This document shows, piece by piece, positions 53,579 to 62,806 of a stretch of DNA of 64,000 bases (its first letter is position 1; the number at the start of each line of letters is the position of its first letter). Source of the stretch: Kaistia hirudinis (lineage in GTDB: Bacteria; Pseudomonadota; Alphaproteobacteria; Rhizobiales; Kaistiaceae); assembly GCF_014196455.1 (NCBI RefSeq), contig NZ_JACIDS010000002.1, positions 558,001 to 622,000 of the forward strand, written 5' to 3'. Position numbers and translations under genes: made by a program. The notes under the pieces are model-generated. The model saw only the letters and a program-made list of their open reading frames with translations, ran no database searches and was not told the origin of the DNA.

Positions 53579-56467
53579 TCAGGCGATCATCGCCTCTTCC
53601 TCGCGGAAGAGCAGCTTGCCCGCGTCCTGCGCCGACATGGGCTGGCCGAACAAGAGGCCGGCGGCATATTCGCAACCGAGATCATAGAGGTCGAGCGCGT
53701 CGTCCTCGGTCTCGGCGCCTTCCGACACCACGTCCATGTGCAGCTCATGCGCAAGGCCGATGATGGCGCGCAGCACCACGCGGCGATGCTTGGCCGTCGG
53801 TCCGCGCACGAAGCTCTGGTCGATCTTCAGCGTGTCGAAGGGGAAGCGCTGGAGATAGGAGAGCGAGGAATAGCCGGTGCCGAAATCGTCGAGCGCGAGG
53901 CCAGCGCCGAGTTCGCGCACGCGGGCCAGCACCTGCGCCGCATATTCCGGGTTCTCCATCACCAGGCTCTCGGGGAATTCGAGCTTCAGCGAGCCGCGCT
54001 GCACGGCGGAGCGGGAGAGAACCGATTTGACGTCGTTGATCAGGTCGTGGCGCAGCAACTGGCGGCTGGCGATCGGGACGGAGACGAAGAGCGGCACGTC
54101 ACGCCCGAGCTGTTCCTGCCAGTCCGACAACTGGCGCGCCGCGCGATCGAGCACGAACAGGCCAAGCGGGATGATGAGGCCGTTGCGCTCGGCGAGCGAC
54201 ATGAAGTCGGCTGGCGGGATGCGCCCGTGCTTGGGGTGGTCCCAGCGCGCTTGAACCTCGAAGCCGGCGATGGTGCGGTCCTCGAGCCGGACGACCGGCT
54301 GGTAGAGAACCTTGATCTCCTCGCGGCCGATGGCGCGGCGCAGATCCGCCTCCAGCGTCAGCGTGTCCGAGCCCTGTTCGCGCAGTGCCGGACGGAAGGC
54401 CTCGATGCGGTCGCCGCCGAGGCGCTTCGCATAGAACATGCCCATCTCGGCGTCCTTGACGAAGTCCTGCGCGTCGCCCTGGCGGGCGTCATGCATCGCG
54501 ATGCCGATGGAGGCCGTCAGGAAGATCTCGCGATCGCCGAAGGAGATCGGCGCGCGCAGCGTCCGCCGCACCGAATCGGCAAAGGCGGCGATCCGCTCCG
54601 GCTCGCTCTCCGAGATCAGCAGGAAGGCGAACTGGTCGCCGGAAATGCGGGCCAGCGAATCCTGCGGCTTGAGCAGGCGCGCCAATCGGCGGGCGATGGT
54701 CAGGAGGATCGAGTCGCCGACCGATAGGCCGAAGCTGTCATTGACCTGCTTGAAGCGGTCGATATCGAGCATGAAGATCGCCGGGCGGACGGCGCCTTCG
54801 GCCTGGCTGCGAATGATCGCGCCGGCAACGCGGTCTATGAAGAGCTGGCGATTGGGCAGGCCCGTCAGATTGTCGAAGACGGCGTCGTGCAGCAGCCGTT
54901 CCTCGGCGGTGCGCTCGTCGGTAACGTCGCTGATCGTTCCGACGCAGCGCAGAACCTCGCCATCGGAGCCGATCACCGGGCGGGCGCGAAGGTGGAACCA
55001 GCGGTAATGGCCGTCCTCGGAGCGCAGGCGGAAATCCTGGCTGATGCGTCCGCGCCGCTGCTCGACCACGGCGTCGAGCGTCGACTTGAAACGGTCGCGG
55101 TCGGCCGGGTGCAGCACTTCGAGCCAGTCGCGGGCAGGGCCTTCGAGCGTGCCTTGCTTGAGGCCGAGCAGTTCCTCTGCATCGGTGCCGGTGAAGATGC
55201 GGTCGCGCGCGACGTCCCAGTCCCAGACGATGTCGCCGGCGCCGACCAGCGCCAGAGCGCGCCGCTCGGTCTCGCCGATCGTGCCCTGCGCGATCTGTCC
55301 GCCGGCAAACGCGTGCTGCATCACCGTGAAGCCGATCAGCAGCACGATCAGCACGAGGCCGCCATTCAGCGCCGGCTGGATCACGTCATTGGCGAGGACG
55401 CCGGTCACGGTCAGATAGGCGCCCGCGATCCACACCATCAGCAGCACCCAGGTCGGGATCAGCATGATGGCGCGGTCGTAGTGACGCAGCGACATGTAGA
55501 CGATGACGACGAAGCCGAGGAACACCGTGAGGCCGAAGGAGAGACGCGAGACGCCGGCGGCGATGCCGGGCTCGAACACCGCGACCACGATCAGGATCAG
55601 CAGGCCAACGAGCCAGGCGATCGTGGCGTGGCTGTAGCGCACATGCCATCGATTGAGGTTCAGATAGGTGTAGGTGAAAATCAGCAGCGCCGCGGACAGG
55701 AACACCTCCGCGAAGGCGCGCCACATCTTGTCGTCGCCCGGCGCGATCTGGATCACCTTGTTCCAGAAGCCGAAATCGATGCAGAGATAGATCAGAACCG
55801 ACCAGGCGAGCGCGGCTGTCGCCGGGAACATCGCCGTGCCCTTCACCACGAAGACGATGGTGAGGAACAGCGCCAGCAGGCCTGAAATGCCCAGCACGAT
55901 GCCGTGGTAGAGCGTGAAGGAGTTGATCGAGTCCTTGTAGGCGTCCGGATCCCACAGATAGAGCTGCGGCAGGTTCGGCGTGCGAAGCTCCGCCACGAAG
56001 GTCACGTTCGCGCCCGGATCGAGCGTGATGCGGAAGACGTCCGCTTCCTGGCTCGGCTGGCGTTCGGGCGGAAAGCCCTGGCTCGGCGTCACCGAGGCGA
56101 TGCGCGAGGCGCCGAGATCGGGGATCAGCAGGCCGGAATTGGCGAGGCGGAAATGCGGCGCCACCAGCAGGCGGTCGATCTGCTCGTCGCCATTGTTGGA
56201 AAGCGCGAAATAGGCCCAGTAGGAGGTGCCGCCGGCCTGGTTCGAGCGCACCTCGATGCGGCGCACGATCCCGTCGGCGCCCGGCGCCGTCGAGACCTGC
56301 ACGCGGTCGGATGGGTCGCGCGAGGCAAAATCGATGGCTTCCGTGAGGTCGAGCGTCTTGCCGTCAAGCGGAACCGTGACGGCGTCGAGAGCCTCGACCC
56401 GGGACACGTTTCCGACAAGCGCGAACAGCACGATGCCGATCGCGGCGACAATGCGGTTAAGCGACAA
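53579..56467 (-). CDS. membrane PAS-GGDEF-EAL protein with degenerate catalytic motifs
   Basis: 962 residues from a TTG at 56467, chosen because AGGAGG lies 8 bases upstream; the longer GTG frame would put that site inside the gene. Order: signal peptide, 7TMR-DISMED2-type periplasmic domain (about 35-175), seven membrane helices (about 185-375), PAS-PAC (about 395-515), GGDEF (about 525-690), EAL (about 700-955). GGDEF reads SGDQF (609-613) with KPQD in place of the RxxD inhibitory site. EAL reads EVQ (737-739), the Asn metal ligand is Pro798, and the loop Gln is Ala936. DDFGTG, LKID and the SEGAE glutamate are kept. It probably senses an extracytoplasmic signal but turns over c-di-GMP poorly or not at all. 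Confidence 0.9.
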   Translation of the reverse strand: MSLNRIVAAIGIVLFALVGNVSRVEALDAVTVPLDGKTLDLTEAIDFASRDPSDRVQVSTAPGADGIVRRIEVRSNQAGGTSYWAYFALSNNGDEQIDRLLVAPHFRLANSGLLIPDLGASRIASVTPSQGFPPERQPSQEADVFRITLDPGANVTFVAELRTPNLPQLYLWDPDAYKDSINSFTLYHGIVLGISGLLALFLTIVFVVKGTAMFPATAALAWSVLIYLCIDFGFWNKVIQIAPGDDKMWRAFAEVFLSAALLIFTYTYLNLNRWHVRYSHATIAWLVGLLILIVVAVFEPGIAAGVSRLSFGLTVFLGFVVIVYMSLRHYDRAIMLIPTWVLLMVWIAGAYLTVTGVLANDVIQPALNGGLVLIVLLIGFTVMQHAFAGGQIAQGTIGETERRALALVGAGDIVWDWDVARDRIFTGTDAEELLGLKQGTLEGPARDWLEVLHPADRDRFKSTLDAVVEQRRGRISQDFRLRSEDGHYRWFHLRARPVIGSDGEVLRCVGTISDVTDERTAEERLLHDAVFDNLTGLPNRQLFIDRVAGAIIRSQAEGAVRPAIFMLDIDRFKQVNDSFGLSVGDSILLTIARRLARLLKPQDSLARISGDQFAFLLISESEPERIAAFADSVRRTLRAPISFGDREIFLTASIGIAMHDARQGDAQDFVKDAEMGMFYAKRLGGDRIEAFRPALREQGSDTLTLEADLRRAIGREEIKVLYQPVVRLEDRTIAGFEVQARWDHPKHGRIPPADFMSLAERNGLIIPLGLFVLDRAARQLSDWQEQLGRDVPLFVSVPIASRQLLRHDLINDVKSVLSRSAVQRGSLKLEFPESLVMENPEYAAQVLARVRELGAGLALDDFGTGYSSLSYLQRFPFDTLKIDQSFVRGPTAKHRRVVLRAIIGLAHELHMDVVSEGAETEDDALDLYDLGCEYAAGLLFGQPMSAQDAGKLLFREEEAMIA

Positions 56468-56584
56468 ACAACAAACCTCCTGCACGCCGCCGACAAGTAC
56501 TATTCCACGGCATGGCAGTCCAAGGAATTTTCAATTGGATAGAAAACGTGAACGCCGGCGGACGCCACTCCGCCTGTCCGCGCG

Positions 56585-57172
56585 TCAAGGGCGTGGATCG
56601 TCGGATACGATGGCGAAAAGCAAGTGATCCTGCCATTTTCCATCGATGCAGAGGTACCGGCGGGCATAGCCTTCGCGGGTAAATCCGGCTTTTTCGAGAA
56701 GGCGGATCGACGCCGCATTGTGGGGGAGGCACGCCGCCTCCAGCCGGTGCAGGCGGAGCGTGTCGAACACGAACGGAATCACCGCCTTGACCGCCGCCGT
56801 CATGAGGCCGCGGCTGGCATAGGGCTCGCCCATCCAGTAGCCGAGCGAGCAGGACTGCGTCACGCCGCGCACGATATGCGACAGCGTCAGCCCGCCGACG
56901 AGGGCGAGATCCTCGGTGCGGAAGACGAGAAAGGGATAGCCCGTCGCCTCGTTGATCTCGCGCTGATAGCGGCGCAGGCGCCGGCGGAAGGCCGGGCGCG
57001 TCAGATCATCGATCGGCCAGGTCGGCTCCCATTGCGCCAGAAAGGAGCGGCTGCGGCCGCGCAAATCCGACCAGGCCTGATAATCCGCCATGCCGGGCGC
57101 ACGCAGGATCACGCGCTCGGTGGCGATCATCGGTGCCGGCTGGAAGGGGACGACCGATCGCAGGAACTCCAT
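56585..57172 (-). CDS. GNAT N-acetyltransferase, RimJ/RimL type
   Basis: 195 residues from the ATG at 57172. The acetyl-CoA pattern is RVILRAPGMADYQAWSDLR..., CSLGYWMGEPYASRGLMTAAVKAVIPFVFDTLRLHRLEAACLPHNAASIRLLEKAGFTREGYARRYLCIDGKW. Such proteins acetylate N-termini of ribosomal proteins, or other amines. It follows the M16 peptidase by 25 bases and is probably cotranscribed with thrC. Confidence 0.92.
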   Translation of the reverse strand: MEFLRSVVPFQPAPMIATERVILRAPGMADYQAWSDLRGRSRSFLAQWEPTWPIDDLTRPAFRRRLRRYQREINEATGYPFLVFRTEDLALVGGLTLSHIVRGVTQSCSLGYWMGEPYASRGLMTAAVKAVIPFVFDTLRLHRLEAACLPHNAASIRLLEKAGFTREGYARRYLCIDGKWQDHLLFAIVSDDPRP

Positions 57173-57197
57173 CGCGTCCGCCGTCTCCTGCCTGTTC

Positions 57198-58472
57198 CTA
57201 TGCCTCGACGCGCGATCCGAGGCGCTCTGCGATCCGGTCCCGTTCGATGAGCTTGTCGATCGGGCCGATCGCCGCCATGGTCGGGCTGCCGCTGGTGAAG
57301 ATCCGCTCGGCAAGACGCCGTACGCGCTCGACGGAGACGGCATCGATGCGCGCCACCAGCTCTTCCGTCGTGATCGGCCGGCCGAAAAGCAGCATCTGCC
57401 GCGCAAGCTGGCCGGCGCGGGCCGCCGGGCTTTCGAGGCTCATCAGCAGGCTGGCGCGCAGCTGCGCCCGGGCCCGCGACAGTTCGGCCTCGCTGATATC
57501 GGAGGCGGCGCGTTCGAGCTCGCCCAGCAGCACCGGCATCAGCTCGGGGATATCCTCCGCCCCGGTGGCCGCATGGATGCCGAAGAGGCCGGTATCGGCG
57601 AAGCTCCAGTGGAACGAATAGATCGAATAGCAGAGGCCCCGCTTCTCGCGGACTTCCTGAAACAGGCGCGAGGACATGCCGCCGCCGAGCAGCGCGGCGA
57701 GGATCTGCACGGCATGGAAATCGTCGGATGCGTAAGGCAGGCCCTCGAAGCCGAGCAGCACCTGCGCCTCCATCAGCGGGCGGCTCTCGCGCACGTCGCC
57801 GCCGCGATAGCGGGCGATCGGCGGTGTCGGCACCGCGCTCGACGGCAGGCTGGCGAACTGCGCTTCCGCCGCGGCGACGATCCGGTCGTGATCGACGGCG
57901 CCCGCCGCGGACAGAACCATGGACGGCCCGTGATAGTGCCGGTCGAGATAGGAGAAGAGATCGTCGGGCCGCGTGCGCCGCACGGTCTCCTCGGTGCCGA
58001 GAATGGTGCGACCGAGCGGCTGCTCTGGGAAGGCGCCCTCGATGAAGAAGTCGAACACCCGATCCTCGGGCGTATCGAGCGAGGCGCCGATCTCCTGCAC
58101 GATGACATGCTGCTCGCGGGCGAGTTCCGCCGCGTCGAAGGCGGAATGGCAGAGAATATCGGACAGGATGTCGACGGCGAGTTCGGCGTCGTCCTTCAGG
58201 ATGCGGGCATAATAGGAGGTGGTTTCGACGCTGGTCGCCGCGTTGACCTCGCCGCCGACCGCCTCGATCTCCTCGGCGATGTCGGTTGCCGAGCGGCGGG
58301 ACGTGCCCTTGAAGGCCATATGCTCGAGCAGATGTGAAATGCCGTGCTCGGCCGGGCCCTCGAGCCGCGATCCCGCGCCGACCCAGACGCCGAGCGCGGC
58401 GCTTTCCAGATGGTCCATCGCGTGCGTTGCGACCGTGAGGCCCGACGAGAGCTTCGTGACGCGCACCGTCAT
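57198..58472 (-). CDS. M16 family zinc metallopeptidase
   Basis: 424 residues from the ATG at 58472. The inverted zinc motif HLLEHMAFKG (HxxEH) and the downstream glutamate region, then GGGMSSRLFQEVREKRGLCYSIYSF, identify an active processing-peptidase-like M16 protein similar to mitochondrial MPP beta. It degrades or processes peptides. Lies 16 bases after thrC. Confidence 0.94.
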   Translation of the reverse strand: MTVRVTKLSSGLTVATHAMDHLESAALGVWVGAGSRLEGPAEHGISHLLEHMAFKGTSRRSATDIAEEIEAVGGEVNAATSVETTSYYARILKDDAELAVDILSDILCHSAFDAAELAREQHVIVQEIGASLDTPEDRVFDFFIEGAFPEQPLGRTILGTEETVRRTRPDDLFSYLDRHYHGPSMVLSAAGAVDHDRIVAAAEAQFASLPSSAVPTPPIARYRGGDVRESRPLMEAQVLLGFEGLPYASDDFHAVQILAALLGGGMSSRLFQEVREKRGLCYSIYSFHWSFADTGLFGIHAATGAEDIPELMPVLLGELERAASDISEAELSRARAQLRASLLMSLESPAARAGQLARQMLLFGRPITTEELVARIDAVSVERVRRLAERIFTSGSPTMAAIGPIDKLIERDRIAERLGSRVEA

Positions 58473-58488
58473 GAGCGGCGAACCATGA

Positions 58489-59901
58489 TCATGAGTAGAT
58501 TTTCTCCTCGACGGCCCGCGAGCGGGCCTCGACAAAGGCGGCAATCGCGGCGGCGTCGTTCGCCAGAACGGTGAAGCGCTCCGCCCGCTGCATGAGATCG
58601 CCGGCCGAGGCGGGCAGGGCCGGACGGATGCCGGTGGCCGCCTCGACGGCATCCGGGAACTTGGCCGGATGCGCGGTCGAGAGCATGACCATCGGCGCGC
58701 GCGAAGGCGCGGCAGCGGACGCGACGGAAAGGCCGACGGCGGTGTGCGGATCGGCGAGATAGCCCGAGCGCTCCAGCGTGGCGCGCATGATCGCAGCCGT
58801 CTCGTCCTCGCTGGCCCGTCCGGCCGAAAACTCGGTGCGGATCCGCTCCAGCGCGGCTTCGGGCAGGGTGAAGCCGCCGGACTGGGCGAGGCTGGCCATG
58901 AGATTGCGCACGAGCGTGCCGTCGCGCCCGACGGCTTCGAACAGCAGCCGCTCGAAATTCGACGAAACCTGGATATCCATCGACGGCGAGGCGGTCGGCA
59001 CCACGCCGCTCGTCTCGTAGCGGCCGCTTTCGAGCGTCCGCACCAGGATGTCATTCGTGTTGGTGGCGATCACCAGCCGCTCGATCGGCAATCCGATGCG
59101 CTTGGCGACATAGCCGGCGAAGACATCGCCGAAATTGCCCGTCGGGACGGTGAAGGACACCTTGCGCGCCGGCGCGCCGAGGCTGAGCGCCGCGGTGACG
59201 TAATAGACCAGTTGCGCGACGATACGGCCCCAATTGATCGAATTGATGCCGGACAGCGCCACGCGATCGCGGAAGGAATGGTCGTTGAACAGCGCCTTCA
59301 CGATCGCCTGGCAGTCGTCGAACGTGCCCTCGACGGCGATCGCATGGACGTTGGGATCGGCGACCGTCGTCATCTGGCGCTGCTGCACCGGCGAGACGCG
59401 GCCCTTGGGGAAGAGGATGAAGATGTCGGTCGCGGCCCGGCCGCGGAACGCCTCGATCGCGGCGCCGCCGGTATCGCCCGAGGTCGCGCCGACAATGGTC
59501 GCCCGGCGGCCGCGTGCCGCCAGCACGTGATCCATCAGCCGCGCCAGCAACTGCATGGCGACGTCCTTGAAGGCGAGCGTCGGGCCATGGAAGAGTTCGA
59601 GAACGAAGCCGTTCGGGCCGATCTGGACGAGCGGCGCGACGGCCTCATGCCGGAAGGTGGCATAGGCCTCGGCGCACATGGCCCGAAGGTCCGACGCAGC
59701 AATTTCGCCGCCGACGAAGGGGAGGATCAGGCGGTAGGCGGCTTCGTCATAGGAAAGGCCGGCGAGGTCCGCGAAGTCCTCGGCCGAGAATTGCGGCCAT
59801 GACTCGGGCACATAGAGACCACCGTCGCGGGCTAGTCCGGCGAGGAGTACATCGCAGAAGCCGAGCGCGGGTGCCTGGCCCCGGGTGCTCACATATTTCA
59901 C
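58489..59901 (-). CDS. thrC: threonine synthase
   Basis: 470 residues. PLP enzyme turning O-phosphohomoserine into threonine. The start MKYVSTRGQAPALGFCDVLLAGLARDGGLYVPESWP, the PLP lysine in HGPTLAFKDVAMQLLARL, and the phosphate cup VGATSGDTGGAAIEAF are clear. Opens the thrC-M16-GNAT operon; an AGGAGG site lies 15 bases before the ATG. Confidence 0.96.
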   Translation of the reverse strand: MKYVSTRGQAPALGFCDVLLAGLARDGGLYVPESWPQFSAEDFADLAGLSYDEAAYRLILPFVGGEIAASDLRAMCAEAYATFRHEAVAPLVQIGPNGFVLELFHGPTLAFKDVAMQLLARLMDHVLAARGRRATIVGATSGDTGGAAIEAFRGRAATDIFILFPKGRVSPVQQRQMTTVADPNVHAIAVEGTFDDCQAIVKALFNDHSFRDRVALSGINSINWGRIVAQLVYYVTAALSLGAPARKVSFTVPTGNFGDVFAGYVAKRIGLPIERLVIATNTNDILVRTLESGRYETSGVVPTASPSMDIQVSSNFERLLFEAVGRDGTLVRNLMASLAQSGGFTLPEAALERIRTEFSAGRASEDETAAIMRATLERSGYLADPHTAVGLSVASAAAPSRAPMVMLSTAHPAKFPDAVEAATGIRPALPASAGDLMQRAERFTVLANDAAAIAAFVEARSRAVEEKIYS

Positions 59902-60084
59902 GGAACTGACGCCTCCTCGTGGCGACCCGCCGGGGCGGATTGCCTTGCCGTTACCCTATCCTCGCGCCGCCGACGCGGCAAGCCGGCGCACTTGTGGAGC
60001 CTTGCGCACGCGGCTCGGCCTTCAAGTCGCCAAATATCGCTGGGACTGTTATAGAGATCGCGCTTCAGCGTCGAGGGTTATCGA

Positions 60085-60732
60085 ATGCTTGTTCCGTCTG
60101 GCCGCAGCGTCATGCGCAAGGGCCTGCCACTGGGCGTCCTTCTCCTTTCCGCCGCAGTCCTCGCGGGCTGCAACAGCACCGGCCAGAGCTCCGGCTCGTC
60201 GGGCAATGCGGTCACGAACGCGGTGTTCGGCGCGCCCAATGCGGCGCAGCAGAACGCGATCGTCGTCAGCGCCGAGACGTTCGGGTTCGACGTCAACGAC
60301 TGTCCGCCTGTCACGATCCGGCCGGGCACCGAGTCGATCACGCAGGTCGTTCCGGGCGAGAAGATCAATCCCGAACTCGGCCAGAAGCCGACGATCCAGT
60401 ACCAGGCCTCCATCACCAACACGGCGCGCGAATGCACCAAGCTCGCGAGCGGCGTGAATGTGAAGCTCGGCGTGAAGGGTCGCGTCGTCGGCGGGGCCGG
60501 CGCCAAGGCCGGCACGATCACGCTGCCCCTGCGCATCGTCGTGATGAAGGGCACCGAGGAGGTCGTGACCTCGACGCTCTACAAGGTCTCCGTCTCGCTG
60601 CAGGAGCCCAATTACGCGGCGGACTTCACCAAGATCGACGACACGATCGTGCTGCCGATCGCGCCGGGCAACACCGACTACCGGATCTTCGTCGGGTTCG
60701 ACGAAGGCTCCATGAAGTCGAAGAAGAGGTGA
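60085..60732 (+). CDS. hypothetical lipoprotein
   Basis: 215 residues from ATG 60085 (GAGGGT upstream), or 206 from ATG 60112. Lipobox LAGC with Cys29. The mature part is rich in small residues, then IVVSAETFGFDVNDCPPVTIRPGTESITQVVPGEKI...YQASITNTARECTKLASGVNVKLGVKGRVVGG, two cysteines, and a beta-rich end. Family not recognised; envelope protein. Precedes the glycine riboswitch. Confidence 0.75.
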   Translation: MLVPSGRSVMRKGLPLGVLLLSAAVLAGCNSTGQSSGSSGNAVTNAVFGAPNAAQQNAIVVSAETFGFDVNDCPPVTIRPGTESITQVVPGEKINPELGQKPTIQYQASITNTARECTKLASGVNVKLGVKGRVVGGAGAKAGTITLPLRIVVMKGTEEVVTSTLYKVSVSLQEPNYAADFTKIDDTIVLPIAPGNTDYRIFVGFDEGSMKSKKR

Positions 60733-60748
60733 TCGTGCAGCGCAGCGA

Positions 60749-60776
60749 TTGACTCGGCCGCGCGACACCCTAGAGT
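60749..60776 (+). promoter_or_regulatory. candidate promoter of the gcv operon
   Basis: TTGACT, 16-base spacer, TAGAGT: near-consensus, ending about 60 bases before the first riboswitch aptamer. Its position after the lipoprotein stop fits an independent gcv transcript. Confidence 0.5.
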
Positions 60777-60837
60777 GATTTTCAGGCCGGATTCGCGTCG
60801 TAGTCCGGCTGGCTGACCGCGCAAGCGGGAGGCTGAA

Positions 60838-61026
60838 CGACCGCCGGGAGAGACCGGCCAGCGGAAGCTGGTCGGCGCCGAAGGAGCAACCGCCCCGGAA
60901 ACTCTCAGGCCGAAGGACCGGACGGTCGGCGACGCTCTGGAAAGCAGCCCTTCCTCGTGAAGGGCTCACCGAAGGAGCAACCGCGCCTGCAAGGGCTCGG
61001 GAAATCTCTCAGGTTCTCGGACAGAG
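60838..61026 (+). ncRNA. tandem glycine riboswitch
   Basis: Two glycine aptamers in series upstream of gcvT. Aptamer 1 (60838-60928): P1 CGACCG/CGGTCG, GGGAGAGACC, GCCGAAGGAGCAA, AACTCTCAGGC and AAGGACCGG. Aptamer 2 (60935-61026): P1 CTCTG/CAGAG, a long GCCCTTC-GAAGGGC hairpin, CACCGAAGGAGCAA, AATCTCTCAGG and the closing GGACAGAGG. Glycine binding normally turns on the cleavage genes. The distance to the gcvT ATG is 60 bases. AGAGG at the end of aptamer 2 can also pair with CCTCT just before the ATG. Confidence 0.93.
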
Positions 61027-61086
61027 GGGGCGCGGTGGGTCCGGATTCGGGCCGCGTCGTGCTGACTCTGGCTTCCGGGACCTCTT

Positions 61087-62235
61087 ATGACCGAAATCTC
61101 CGATACCGAACTGCTCGAAACGCCGCTCGCGTCGCTGCATCGCGAGCTGGGCGCACGCATGGTGCCGTTTGCCGGCTATTCCATGCCCGTCCAATATCCC
61201 AAGGGCATCATCGCCGAGCATAACTGGACGCGCGAGAGCGCGGGCCTGTTCGACGTCTCGCATATGGGCCAGGCCTTCCTGGTCGGCCCCGACCACGCGA
61301 CGACGGCGCGGGCGCTGGAGGCGCTCACGCCCGGCGAATTCGCGGCCCTGGCGCCCGGGCGCGTCCGCTACACGCTCCTCACCACCGATCGCGGCGGCAT
61401 TATCGATGATCTGATGGTCACGCGGCCGCTCGATCCGGCGGAGGACGGAGTGCTCGGCCTCATCGTCAATGCGGGGCGCAAGGTCATCGACTACGCGCAT
61501 CTGGCGGCGCGCCTGCCCGCCGATGTCGGGCTGCAGGTGGCCGAGGATCGCGCGCTGCTCGCCTTGCAGGGACCGAAGGCCGCGGCGGTGTTCGCGCGCC
61601 ATTGTCCGGCCGCGGCGGCCATGGGCTTCATGACCTCGATCCGCACCGAGGTGGACGGCGTCGAGGCCATCGTCAGCCGCTCCGGCTATACCGGCGAGGA
61701 CGGCTACGAGATTTCCGTGCCGGGCGATGCCGCCGAGCGGGTGGCGCGCGCGCTGCTCGCCGACGCGGAGGTCGAGCCGATCGGCCTCGGCGCACGCGAT
61801 TCGCTGCGTCTCGAAGCGGGCCTCTGCCTCTACGGCCATGACATCGACGAGGCGACATCGCCGGCGGAAGCCGATCTCGGCTTCGCCATCCCCAAGCGGC
61901 GGCGCATCGAGGGCGGCTTTCCGGGTGCGGACCGCATCCTGGGCGAGCTTGCGTCCGGCGCGCCGCGCCTGCGGGTCGGCATCCGGCCAGAGGGCCGCGC
62001 GCCGGCTCGTGACGGCACCGAGATCCGCGATGCGTCGGGCACGCTGGTCGGCATCGTGACGTCGGGCGGCTTCGGCCCCAGCGTCGGCGGGCCGATCGCC
62101 ATGGGCTATGTCGCCGCCGATTGCGCCGCACCCGGCACGCCGCTGCTTCTCTCCGTCCGCGGCAAGGATCTGCCGGCCAGCGTCGCGCCGCTGCCCTTCG
62201 TGCCGCACCGCTACTACCGCAAGCCTTCCGCCTGA
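61087..62235 (+). CDS. gcvT: glycine cleavage system aminomethyltransferase (T protein)
   Basis: 382 residues. Releases ammonia and passes the methylene group to tetrahydrofolate. Folate-binding core: MVPFAGYSMPVQYPKGIIAEHNWTRESAGLFDVSHMGQ, SRSGYTGEDGYEISVPG and the GFGPSVGGPIAMGYV end. First gene of the operon under the riboswitch. Confidence 0.96.
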   Translation: MTEISDTELLETPLASLHRELGARMVPFAGYSMPVQYPKGIIAEHNWTRESAGLFDVSHMGQAFLVGPDHATTARALEALTPGEFAALAPGRVRYTLLTTDRGGIIDDLMVTRPLDPAEDGVLGLIVNAGRKVIDYAHLAARLPADVGLQVAEDRALLALQGPKAAAVFARHCPAAAAMGFMTSIRTEVDGVEAIVSRSGYTGEDGYEISVPGDAAERVARALLADAEVEPIGLGARDSLRLEAGLCLYGHDIDEATSPAEADLGFAIPKRRRIEGGFPGADRILGELASGAPRLRVGIRPEGRAPARDGTEIRDASGTLVGIVTSGGFGPSVGGPIAMGYVAADCAAPGTPLLLSVRGKDLPASVAPLPFVPHRYYRKPSA

Positions 62236-62271
62236 TCCGCCACCTGGAAAACCGCCAGCAGGGAAACCTTC

Positions 62272-62643
62272 ATGACGACCTATTTCACCAAGGACCACGA
62301 GTGGATCCGCATCGACGGCGACGTCGCCACCGTCGGCATCACCGATTATGCGCAGTCGCAGCTCGGCGACGTCGTCTATGTCGAGCTGCCGGAAATCGGC
62401 AAGGCGCTCGCCAAGGGCGACGAGGCGGCCGTCGTCGAATCCGTCAAGGCGGCGAGCGAGGTGTTCGCGCCCGTCTCGGGAACGGTCGAGGCGGTGAACG
62501 TCGCGCTGACCGACGAGCCCGGCAAGATCAATGAAAGCCCGGAGGCCGAGGGCTGGTTCGTGAAGCTGAAGCTCACCGCTTCGGACGAGTTGGCCGAACT
62601 CCTGGACGAAGAAGCCTACAAGGCCTTCGTGGAGACGCTCTAA
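62272..62643 (+). CDS. gcvH: glycine cleavage system H protein
   Basis: 123 residues. Lipoyl carrier shuttling the aminomethyl group among P, T and L proteins; the lipoylated lysine is Lys59 in [42 protein letters not shown] is the family core. AGGGAAA precedes the ATG. Confidence 0.97.
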   Translation: MTTYFTKDHEWIRIDGDVATVGITDYAQSQLGDVVYVELPEIGKALAKGDEAAVVESVKAASEVFAPVSGTVEAVNVALTDEPGKINESPEAEGWFVKLKLTASDELAELLDEEAYKAFVETL

Positions 62644-62664
62644 GGTCGACGGTTCCATCGCTTT

Positions 62665-62786
62665 CACCTCTCCCAAAGGGAGAGGTCGGACCGCAGGTCC
62701 GGGTGAGGGGTTACGGCCTCATCCGGAGAATTCCCTAACCCCTCACCCGCCGGCTGCGCCGTCGACCTCTCCCCATGGGAGAGGTG
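62665..62786. repeat. palindromic intergenic repeat between gcvH and gcvPA
   Basis: Composite of hairpins: CCTCTCCC-AAA-GGGAGAGG, CGGACC-GCA-GGTCCG, a 13-bp stem GGGTGAGGGGTTA / TAACCCCTCACCC (62701-62713 with 62736-62748), and CCTCTCCCCATGGGAGAGG. Its outer ends also pair with each other. It looks like the REP/RPE-like elements common in Hyphomicrobiales genomes. No second copy is seen in this window. Confidence 0.8.
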
Positions 62787-62806
62787 AAGGAAGGAAAATC
62801 CGAGCC

